64,000 nucleotides of DNA from Cornus controversa (taxonomy: Eukaryota > Streptophyta > Magnoliopsida > Cornales > Cornaceae). Position 1 is the first letter of the stretch. Every line of letters begins with the position of its first letter. Below are positions 25,271 to 35,900 of the stretch, one piece after another. Made by a program: the position numbers and the translations under genes. The notes under the pieces were generated by a model. It had not been told where the DNA came from. It saw nothing but the letters and a program-made list of their open reading frames with translations, and did not search any database. The DNA is taken from the NCBI GenBank assembly GCA_026545225.1, contig CM048846.1, forward strand, positions 85,205,270-85,269,269, written 5' to 3'.

Positions 25271-26648
25271 CTACAAAAACAAACAATTAAATAAATAAAA
25301 AAATTAGCTTCAATCAACTCAAAATATTTATTCAATGAAGGAAAATGCAAGTATGTAAAGTAGAGATCAGAGAAAGAAAACACAAGAGAGAGCTAGATAT
25401 ATATAGTTTCCAGTTTCATTTAATTTTTCCTTTCCTTTATTTTTTTTTTCATTTTTTTTTTCCTTTCCTTTTCTATTCCTTTCAATCTACAAATAAAAAG
25501 TAAACTTCAGAAAAATAATAATAAAAAGCTCACAGAAAGAGAAAGTTACTGAAACTATACAATCACTAGATCGATGCCATTTGTTAAATTAGTTTTTTTC
25601 AATCTGTATTCACTCAAGTTTGTTTGGTTAGATGAAATCTAACAAGGAAAATGAAAATAAAAGAATGTGAAGTGAATGAAATTTTTCAATGTATATTTGA
25701 TTAGAATGTGAAGTGAATGAAAACATTCTCTAAGAAATGAATATTTTTTTGGAAAAGTTACTTTCTTATGAAGTTTGCTTTATTTCCTGCTATTCAACTG
25801 TTTAAAAAATCATCATTTTCTTTTCTTTTCTTTTCTTTTCTTTTCTATTCTGTTCTTTATTACTATTTTCATCTAATCAAATGGAGTGTTAGAGGTTCCA
25901 CCAAGGTCGGCCAAAATATTTTACCCAAAAAACTAAGGATGTACAGTTCAATTTAATTTGCTATAGAAGTAAAAATATCAGAAAAAACTAAAACCGAACC
26001 AACCATTGAAACTGTCGAACCAATATGAATCGTAAAAAAAAATATTTGGAATTGTTAGTTTCACAAATTGAGCTTTCTTGAAAATATAATCTAAAAATAA
26101 CAGGTTAACTTAAATCAAGCCTTATATAATCCTATTTCTATGATATAGATCAAATATTTCTCTATTTTCCACTTGAGATTGCGTTCCTAGTTTCTGATGT
26201 AAAATGTAATAACGTAATACTATCAACAAGAACTTACTCTATTAATCTGTTTATTTAAACGAGGATCAAGGTTAGAAAAAGAATATATATATTTGTGTGT
26301 GTGTGTGTATGTATATATATATATGAACATAACCTTAATTCAATGTAATCTAAGCATATGATAATAAAAGTTATCAACAAATCAAATTAAAATAAATATG
26401 CATATATATAAGTATTAAGGTTCAATTAGGATTGGTTCTTTCCTTTTTCCTTTTTTTTTTAATCTTTTTGACATATAAATGTTAATTATTTTTAAAACAA
26501 TAAGTGAACTGTTAGATCTATGAAACTGAACCAACTCATACAAAAAAAACCGTCTTAATAGTTGGATGGTATGTAAGATCATTAATTATAACAAATTGAA
26601 TAGTATCTAATCCAAATCTATCATTCCATTTTAATTAGTTAATTAAAA

Positions 26649-26689
<41 letters not shown>

Positions 26690-27164
26690 TAGAAGGTTAT
26701 AGCATTTTGAAAACGTTAACTGTGATGAACCTAAGGCTCATATGTTTAATAATAAAAGTGATAACTATTATCATTAATATTATCTGGACATTCTTACAAA
26801 TATGAAAAATGAAAATGACCAAATAAATTTTTTTTTCTTTGACATCTAGTTCGCTACTTTCTCATCGACCTAAAATATAATCTAATCTTCACTACCCCTA
26901 AAACCCCTATTTCCTCACTCAAGAGTTCAAATCATGGAATATTTAGGAAAATGAGGTCAAGTTTGAGGGACTGCCAACATGAAAACTCAGACAAAGTAAT
27001 GATTTTTCAAAATTTTCATAATCTATATATACATATTCATCAATGACTTTTAACTAATCCAGTAGCTTTTGGAACAAATAACTTATGATATAAAATAATT
27101 TCAATCAACTAGACAAAAGTAATTTGCGAAGAAAAGCATATTCCACTTAAAATAATAACATTAC
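25271..27164. other. Long TNL intron between LRR exons
   Basis: This is the 1.9-kb intron between the exons at 27165-27311 and 24251-25270. It holds a TTTTC repeat near 25817-25848, a TATA/TGTG run near 26285-26325 and an ATT run at 26651-26688. No coding or named element is seen. Confidence 0.6.
26651..26688. repeat. (ATT)n microsatellite
   Basis: About twelve ATT units lie in the long TNL intron. Confidence 0.95.
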
Positions 27165-30121
27165 CTCTATGTCATCAAATTCAACCTCAACCAAATTTTC
27201 ACAACCTTCAAGAGACAATTTCTCTAGCAATGAGAACCCTGAAAAATTAAGATTTTTTTCTCCCAGATTTTTGCAGTCACTGAGATCAAGGACTTTTAAC
27301 ATCTTTAAAAACTGTTAAAAAAAGATAAATAAAAAATAAAATAAGTTAGCTTTAATTAACCGGAGAATATATATATATTTTTTTTTTGGAAAAGCTACGA
27401 GAAAGTTTTAACAGAAAGGAAAACAACATGAGTAAAATAATTATCTTACTTTTATATTGGTCCTAATCCCTTTGATCAGGCTATTACGTAAATTGAGTTG
27501 AACAAGTTTTTTTGGACGAAAATTGTTTGGCAAATATTGTTCAGGATAGCCATTCCAATCAAGATATCTTAACTCATTTGAAAGATATGTAAGACATCCA
27601 TCAAGCTGCACGCTATCGATTTTGAGTATTCTTAGCTTCTTCATCTTTGCGAAGGCATCAGCTCTTACATGCAACCCTTCCTCAAAGAAGTCAAGGCCTT
27701 CTAAAGATAATCCATCCTTGGGTACCATAATAGCTTCAATATTTTCTGTCATCTAACAACCAAGAAACAAAAACCTCACTAAAATTACATATACAACTTT
27801 TGAAGGACATTACAATGCAAGAAACTTTCTTCTTTTTTTTTTTCTTTTTTTTTTGCACATGTTGCATGTGGAAAGAAACTAACATATATAGCATTAACAC
27901 GTACTGTATTTTGAGTGAATACTTCATAGATGTCCTCAGAAGACCACAACCTGCTTTGTTTTCCAGGATCATCTTCCGATTTTTGACGAACAATGTTTCG
28001 ACCCATTTCTTGTATCAAGTCATGCATTGACAGCTTGTTGTCTTTTAATATATTAATGAGGCACCTCTCAGTAAGAATTTTTATTCCAATAACCGGGTCA
28101 TTTTCATCCCTCTTATAAATATTCATGACATATTCCTGAACATATCCTTTGAAAAAACACGCGATATCAAGAAAAATATCCTTCTCTTCCTTACCAAGGT
28201 CATCATAACTTATCTTTAAAACATTATAAACATCATGAATTTCTTTGGGAGGGTTGGTCTTCAATCTATCCAATATACTTAACCACTCTGGCTTGCTTCT
28301 TTTATAGAAAAGTGAACCCAAAACTTTGAGAGCAAGTGGATGACCTTTGGCATAATCTTTTGCACGGTGTGAAAGTTCCTCATAATCATCATCAGGCTTG
28401 TTTTGCTTGAATGCATGCCAACTAAAAAGTTGGAGTGTTTCAATCTGATTTAATAGCTCAAGATAGTACATTTTAACATTGTACTTTTCCAACAATCGTT
28501 TATTTCTAGTTGTAATGATGATCCTACTTCCACAACCAAGCCATTCCTGTCCTACTCCAACTAAGTACTTCAATGTATCTTCTCCATCTATATCATCAAG
28601 CACTAGAAGAAGCTTTTTATTACGAAGTCTATCCTTAATCTCATTGATTCCCCTGTCAGGAGATGATATTATTATATTATCATCCATTAGGATCTCTCTG
28701 AGAAGATCACTTTGTAGTTTAACTAGACCTTCATGCTTTGTTGATTGTTCTCTCACATTTTGAAGAAAACAAGCTCTTTCAAATTTTTTTGATATTCGGT
28801 TGAAAACAGCTTTGGCAACGGTTGTCTTACCTGCTCCTCCAATCCCACAAATACCAACAAAGAGTTGATCCTCGTCTAACAACGTAATTATTTTGTTCAC
28901 ACGTGCATCGATACCCACTTCGTAGTCAGCAACGAAGAATGGTGTAGGCTTCAATTTTTCTAAAATCACCTGAACAATTTTTTCGATAAACTTATTCTCG
29001 TACCTATCAAGTAGAAAGCACATTAAAATCAAAATATAGTGAAGAAAAAAAAAAGAGAGAGAAATATAGAAAGGTTGAAATAAGTATTTATTCATTATAA
29101 CTCAAGTATAGCAAAAAATAGAGCTGAAAAAATACTTCTAACAGCCATTTGCTAGAAATAGAATGAAAGTTGAATATGCTGACATCCATTTGATACTTAC
29201 AAATATAAATAAGAGTGAGTCAACATGACAGTAACAGAGCAGATTCCATAACACACTTTTTACAAAATTTGCCACCATAGAGTGGGCAGTCTAACTTAGA
29301 TAGGAGAGTGTATTGTATTAGGATCTTAATCTTGATAAAAAATATTGTTGTTCTTGGAGAAAGTCTACAATTAATAATTAAGGGGTATTTTGCCACCTCT
29401 CATACAATGCTCTTCATTTCTCTTCAAAACAGTATAGTTTTATATTATCAAAGGATAATGGAAAGTATTGTACGGTGGAGTACCACGTGACAAAATACTA
29501 CCATGTTTTGTAGACTTTCTCGTTGTTCTTGACCGCAAACAATAAAATAAAATAATATATACATTGAAGTAAGTTAGTAGGAGTAACTGATAGAAGCAGA
29601 AGATATATAGTTATATACCCGTTTGATTCATCTTCTAAGTCCAACCCGGTTATATTTGCTGCTTTCTTCAAAGCGGCCCTCCATCCCTGCACCTTTTTCA
29701 TGTCCTCCTTGTGAATATCTTGATGCTTGGAAAATGCTTCCTGGAAACTCCTCTTTTGGTGCCGAACATGTGATGGTTTCACGTGGTAGAAGATGGGTAG
29801 AACTGTCTGTCCCTTAGTCTCGCTGCATTTAAGAATCTCCACCAATTCATCCAAACACCATGGGGAAGAAGCATAATTTTTGGAGAAAATGATCACAGCA
29901 ATTCTAGAAACATTAATATTCTTTAACAGATAAGGAGAAATTGATTTTCCTCTCTTAAGCTCTTCGTCATCCTTAAAGGTCCTGATTCCTCTCTGAATCA
30001 GAACCTTGTAGAGATGGTCCACAAAGGCTTTGCGAACATCTTTGCCTTTAAAACTCAAGAACACATCATATTCCCCCAGAGACAGTGAAGAAGAAGATGA
30101 AAAAGAAGAAGCAGCAGCCAT

Positions 30122-30240
30122 ATATAGGAACCTTGCTTAATTAATTGTGCTCCAAATTACTCGGAGCTAGCTAGAGATTTGGAGAGCAAGAAGTGTATGT
30201 GTGTATATATAGATATATATAGACACCACATGAAATAGCT
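30122..30240 (-). promoter_or_regulatory. Probable TNL core promoter and leader
   Basis: In minus-strand sense a TATATATAG-type stretch (plus-strand 30203-30222) lies about 80-100 bp upstream of the ATG at 30119-30121. It is a plausible TATA element followed by a short leader. This is inference from position and composition. Confidence 0.4.
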
Positions 30241-30557
30241 ACTCCGCATATATTACTAGATGCCTTTTTTTAATCTTAGTCATTTCCTCCCGGTGCTCTA
30301 AAGGCATACCGTGTATCACGCGTGCTCGTTAGTCAATATACAACGCGTATTGAACACAATTTTTTAGTCTAGTGCTGGAGATAGTGAAATGTTGTCTCTG
30401 TTTAGACATTGTGTCCCACTTTAAAAATGAGGAATTTGTTTGTGACATTCCACCAACCTTCATAAACGTATGGCTTATGGCTTTTGTACCGTGGTTGACG
30501 TTAACTAGAGATTACACGTCACGTGAATACGCCAATTCAACACAATGATGATGGGGA

Positions 30558-30730
30558 AATGCTAAACGTTATGAAATTTTATCATGAATTATCTTCATAA
30601 ATGATTTGGCAGATGATAATACCATTGAGATTCCGTATATGAGGAGAATTCCACCAATACTAACTCACCATTTAATTGTCACATCATTCAAGATAAAAAT
30701 TCATGAAATATTTTCATGACGTGTAACATT
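30558..30730. repeat. Small foldback MITE (about 170 bp)
   Basis: The left arm AATGCTAAACGTTATGAAAT, then TTTATCATGAATTATCTTCA, matches imperfectly the reverse complement of the right arm, AATGTTACACGTCATGAAAA, then TATTTCATGAATTTTTATCT. The inverted match covers about 55 bp per arm. It lies 440 bp upstream of the TNL start. No target duplication was settled. Confidence 0.65.
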
Positions 30731-31249
30731 GCTCATGATGATGAGATTTGAAAAGATTATCCTTCGGAGGCAAACATAAGAGTTTTAGTGATATTTAAGA
30801 ATTTTTTTTTTTCCATCATTGGCTTTAGTCATGGCATTTATACAAAAATATTTGTTTCGTAAAAAAAAAAATTTCTTTTATTATTAAACCACAAATTTGG
30901 CAATTTTCTAAAAAAAAATCTCTCACTCCTCATTACACCAGCCGAAATATTGTTTTTAATATATATCAACTCTTAATGATCATTACACTAACCCAACACT
31001 TTAAGAAATTAAAAATTGTAAAATTTTTCATCTCTTATTAATTTTATCTTCTATTTTTCTGTTACTTTACACGTTTTTTACTTTTTTCCTCCTCTATCAG
31101 TGTAACATTTATTTTTTCTACTCTATCACATACTCTCCGATCTCCATCTCTCTCCTCTTGTGTATTTCTCTTCTCCACTCATACCAATCATAAACTTATT
31201 GGAAGCTTTCAAGCTAGTAGCTACAAAATAATTGAAGAATTCTTGAACA

Positions 31250-31745
31250 TTAGACCGAATTTTTCCAACATCAGGTTTTACTATTCTTTATCTTAAATTA
31301 TTTTGTAGTCTTATTATTTTTTGTTATCATAAAATTGTATATTTTGTTTGTGATCGTTGTTATTTATATTATTGAATATTATAATATGTATATTAGAAAG
31401 TATGAATCAAGATATGAAAAACATAAAAAGAAAAAAAGAATATATAAACTAGTTCAACTTAAAAAATGAGCTCTTGATAAATTTGTTAATCCTAATAATC
31501 AAACAACAAAAAATTTAGGTGACAATTCTACAAAATAATAATATATTAAATATTAAAAGATCACTTTTATAATTTTCGCACAACTTGAATACAAGAATCT
31601 AATTAGTAATTTGCATCTCAAAAAGCAAGAAGAATAATTTTTAAAGAAGTATTATTAATTATTATTTGATATTAATATATTAAATAATAAAAGGTCAATT
31701 TTATAATTTTTGCCTAAGGCCTCAAATTATGTTGAGCCGCCCTTG
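31250..31745 (+). mobile_element. hAT DNA transposon, internally deleted derivative
   Basis: At 31398-31500 the plus strand reads KYESRYEKHKKKKRI, a stop after LVQLKK, then ALDKFV. This is the N-terminal signature of plant hAT-like (DUF4371/TTF-type) transposases. At 31580-31640 it reads LEYKNLISNLHLKKQEE, close to the C-terminal tail of the same proteins. The 3' flank CCTAAGGCCTCAAATTATGT then TGAGCCGCCCTTG resembles the known 3' end. Nearly all of the transposase between these pieces is missing. The left limit is a guess. Confidence 0.55.
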
Positions 31746-31899
31746 CCGAGACCTCATTGACCAGTCTAGGTTTGGCTTGGACCGGTCCAACTGTGTTGGG
31801 AACCATTTTGAAGTTTTGAGAGCTCTTGGACTGGTCTGAGTAAAACTTAAACCGGTCTAATTTTGAAAAATATGAAATTATGACTTCAAAACTCTATAT

Positions 31900-32495
31900 T
31901 TTAAGACCAAAAACCAAGTTTTCGAAATACCCTTGAATCCAAAAAAAAATAACATGGTTAAAAATTCAAAATAGAATATTTAGGTGTTCAAATATGAACT
32001 TCCTCCCCTTCAAAAAGATCTCCTATTTCTCTCCCTCGACAACCCCTCCATAAGCATATCATAGGACTATTTCTCTCCCTCCACAACCCCGCCATAAGCA
32101 TATCTTGAGACTGTCCACCCATTATACAACCTCTCCAATCCTCAAGCATGCTCTAGCTCCTCTGTCTTACCTATTTAAAGTTTGAGAATTTAAAGTTTGA
32201 GAATAGGTCAAGGGTTTTACGCTGCCAATGCCTCTAATCATTGGCTAAGTTTGAGAATAGGTTGAGGGCGTTGTAGCCCCAATGCCTCTAATCATTGGCT
32301 TTACCTGATAGAACTCGTCCAGGCTCCAGCTATCCTGAGAAAAACTTCGAAGGGAACCAACTACTAGACGGTTTGATTAATCTTTCACCCCAATCCTCAA
32401 ACATGCTCCTCGTACATGAAATTCGAAAACACCCAATGAACACGGAACATGAAGAAAATCAGACACCGGGTAATGCAAGAGAAACTTAGACCAAA
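31900..32495 (-). mobile_element. L1-related fragment, same family as 960-1350
   Basis: The stretch ATACCCTTGAATCC...AATAGAATATTTAG...CTTCCTCCCCTTC...CTCCCTCGACAACCCC parallels 965-1100. Later parts (GACTGTCCACCCATTATACAACC, split here by difference; ATGCTCCTCGT; ACACCCAA) parallel 1125-1200. The copy is rearranged: a block of about 54 bp ending TAATCATTGGCT is doubled at 32180-32300. The poly-A end seen in the first copy is not present. Confidence 0.5.
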
Positions 32496-32988
32496 CCATT
32501 GATGGAGCTCGGGGTTAGACCCACCCAGGTCCCACCCCTACCAAGTGCAATATTATATATGCGAGAGAACCTAGTTTTTAGCTCAATTTGAGTATACTCT
32601 CCGTTGAAGCATGATGAGTGTGATCCTACTTTTTTCTTTTTAAAGAAGATTAATGCAACAAGGAGATGATACTACTGGCAGTACATGAATAAACAGCTAA
32701 ACTTTCAAAAAAAATAGCAAGTTCAATCCAACAAATACTGACTTATCAGAGATTATATATCAAAGTCAAGCTTGCACTAATGAATCAGAATTACAATGAT
32801 AAAACTTTTGATGGTTAAACTTAATTGGGAAACAATCATCATCTATCAAATCTACCAAACCAAAGGTAAATCAATGTGTTGTATAATTCAATAGATTATG
32901 TAGATTCATCAAGTTCCTGTGGTGATGTTTGCAGCCTTGGGTCATGGTACATGAACAAGAACCCCTATTTGAAGAGACTGTAAAAACA

Positions 32989-35900
32989 CTATACAGAGAA
33001 TTTCACGCCTTCATCATCAGCCGAAGTTCCCTTGAAGATTGCAAGCTTCCCCTTGTGTTCTAGCTGCTTCAGAGCTCGCATTAGAACTGTGCGGTCCATC
33101 CCATGAAGCTCTGTAGTACACAATAGAGAGAGAGAGAGAGAGAGGGTCATATAAATGTACATACATAATCTGCGGTGCAGGAATGACAATGATTTGCTCC
33201 ATATATATAATCTACGGTGCAGGAAGAACAATGATTTGCTCCATATATATAATCTGCGGTGCAGGAATAATAATCCTTTGCTACTTGGCAATAAAATAAG
33301 TGTTACTAGTTAAAAAAAGTAAAGGAAAAAAAGAAGTTCTAACACCTAAAGGAAATCAGTATTTCTAATCTGATAATCTTATCTCTTGCTGAGAAAGATC
33401 TACGGTGGGACCTAGAAATTATCAACTCTGGCTCAAAAAAATGCAGTACGAGGTTCTTACTAGGAATCAAGATTTTCAAATATCAGTAACTATATATAAA
33501 TTTAATATATGGATCCACAAAGATGGACAGTAATACTGAAAAAAGTAATACAGAAACTGGAACCCAAATAACACCAAAAGAAAATGGACCAAAAACTAAA
33601 TCCTTTGTTAATGAGCTGTTATGATGAGCACCAATTGATGTAATCATCAACTCAGTACCACATTGATTATATTATAAGTATCAGATATGTTACCTATCTA
33701 TTATCAATTCGTCATTATTTTATATCATATTTTGATAAGTAGACATCTTCTTAGCTTAAAATTATGTCTTTCTAATATTAGTACTACAGAGCTAACATAT
33801 TGATAAGAGAATAAGCTTCATATTTGACTCAAACAACCATTTGTGAATTTCCTAATTTAACAGTATGGCCCACAAGGTCAGATCTCTAAACCAGATTAAG
33901 ATAGAAAAACAGCACCAAATCTGGTCTCAAAAGCTTTTCAATATAGTAAAAAAGTAGGGTTTTTTTATCTTCTCTATTTGAGAAACGAAAAGAGACAAGG
34001 CATCATTTCAAAAGCAGAAATTAGTTCGATATTGGAAGTCTGTTGAAAGTAAATTTTTTAGTCCTCCAAAACCTCGGAAAACATCATCTTTACAACAAAA
34101 AATAAAATAAAATAAAGGGGGTGGAAATAAGCCATTTCTAGCTTTCAGTCTACCTAATGTTAACCAACTCAAACTTGTTTCATAGGAAATACTTTCAAAT
34201 TATCCCATAACATATATTACTTTAAAGAAAGATTTTTTTATGAAAATTTGGATGGAACCCCAGATTTTTTATGACACCCTGTATGGATTGAACCCCCATC
34301 CCCCAAAACAAAAACAAAAATCTTTGTATTATACATTACTCTATAAACAATAAAACCATGGATTGCAGAATTTTTTCCAGGACCTACAGTATTTTGAGTT
34401 TTTTAATGCAACTAAAGTTTACCTGTTCCTCGGGATTCAGGCCCTGAACGTATTTCCTCAACTGTCATCACACTGTCCTCCAATCCATTTTCTTTTACCT
34501 GATCAAACATGTGAGAATAATCTTCAAAAAAGCAGCACTTGTGACAGAAGGGCAGAATCCTATCGAGATCACATTTTTACTCACAAATCGTATAATCAAG
34601 TCAGCCCAGTCTTGAATCCGATGCCAAAGGATAAGACATTTTCTATGACCTTTATCCATCCATTCTGCACGGCCTGTTCAATAAATTTTGTTTCAAGAAT
34701 CAAGCAACATATTCATTATTGTATGACATGGTGAATGGAATCAAAAGAATGATCTGATTTAAAAGATGAAAACAAACCATCTGAAACTAAGGCTGAGAGG
34801 AATACCTCCCTCGCTTCGTGACTGAGAGACCCTGCACTATCACAAAACAAATGTGACCAAGCTGCATCAAGTAAAATGCACAAACAAACTACACACAGAA
34901 TGAACTCAAAACAACTTGCTAATACAATGACTGGTAAAAGTGCATTAGATAGTTTATTTTATGTTCATATGAGAGAGAAACAAATTTGATTCTCTCAGAT
35001 GACACAAAAAAACAAATACATATACGTGTGCATTCTATATATATGTATTCCAACCAATATTGCTCCAGCAGCCAATGACAATTAGCTTGCTAAGAACGTC
35101 AAATCTGGTAGAGGAGGACCTCGACTTCCTACAAGCATCAGCACTCTGAAATCCATTGATAAATAAAGAGCATTTTGTCTTCCTATTTTTGTAGGACAAA
35201 TCGAAGTTAATAAAAGAGGGAAAATCATAAAGTAATTGAAGTGGCCTAAGTCCACTAGTGATTCCAGTAGAATGGCCAAGCTATCGTGCCCGGTCTTTTG
35301 ACATCGTGTTTGTAACAAAACACGTCTTATGTGAGAGGGTCACAGCCATTAAATTGGTTAGCGACTTTGAAATTGACATTGGCCGCCACCTAACACCGAG
35401 ATAAAGTGTGTTACATCACCTAAAACCCTTTTGTACCAGAAATGTAAATATATTCTGTGCTCCTGTACATCCCATAGGAACTGTTTTCTTCTATAACAAG
35501 AATTCATGATCTGATTTAGGTTGTTACCCCCGCACCAAGAGAATCAATTACCAATGCTACACCAACCCATTGCCAAATCATAGGTCAAAATGTTCAGTCT
35601 TGATGACTTGGACATTGATCCTTCAATACTCATTTGAAAGCCCGGTGAAGTTGTATATGTTCTCACTTCAATCAAAGCCTTTTCTACAGTAAAAAAGGTT
35701 CATAAAGACCAAGCAAAGCACCAAATACCACAAAAATTTACTCTACCAGCCCCTTGAACAACTGTAGCCACAATGTCGCCCGCAGCAAAGTCTGCTGCAT
35801 TAAGCCAAAAGAACCCATCATGGTGTCACCTCACCTACTTTCAACTAAAGCCTCAAATTCACCCTCCTAAAGCCTAAACCATTAAATAACCGACACTAGC

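Larger units (their letters stand above)
23534..30121 (-). pseudogene. TIR-NBS-LRR disease-resistance gene, broken in the LRR and C-JID exons
   Basis: This is an intracellular immune receptor family (TNL). Inferred exons: 29619-30121, 27905-29003, 27450-27752, 27165-27311, 24251-25270, 23534-24082; all join in phase at GT-AG sites. Exon 1 is the TIR domain (YDVFLSFKGKDVR; SPWCLDELVEI keeps the expected catalytic Glu). Exon 2 is NB-ARC: P-loop GICGIGGAGKTT, kinase-2 LLLVLDDID, RNBS-B GSRIIITTR, GHPLALKVLG, FLDIACFFKG and MHDLIQEMG. Exons 3-5 carry LRRs and exon 6 a C-JID domain (EFGEIVVPGSEIPSWFS). Two opposing one-base shifts near 24722 and 24690, a TAG near 24554 and a TGA in exon 6 interrupt the frame. 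As read, translation would stop at 24698 after about 874 residues. It is either a pseudogene or a truncated receptor. Confidence 0.85.
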
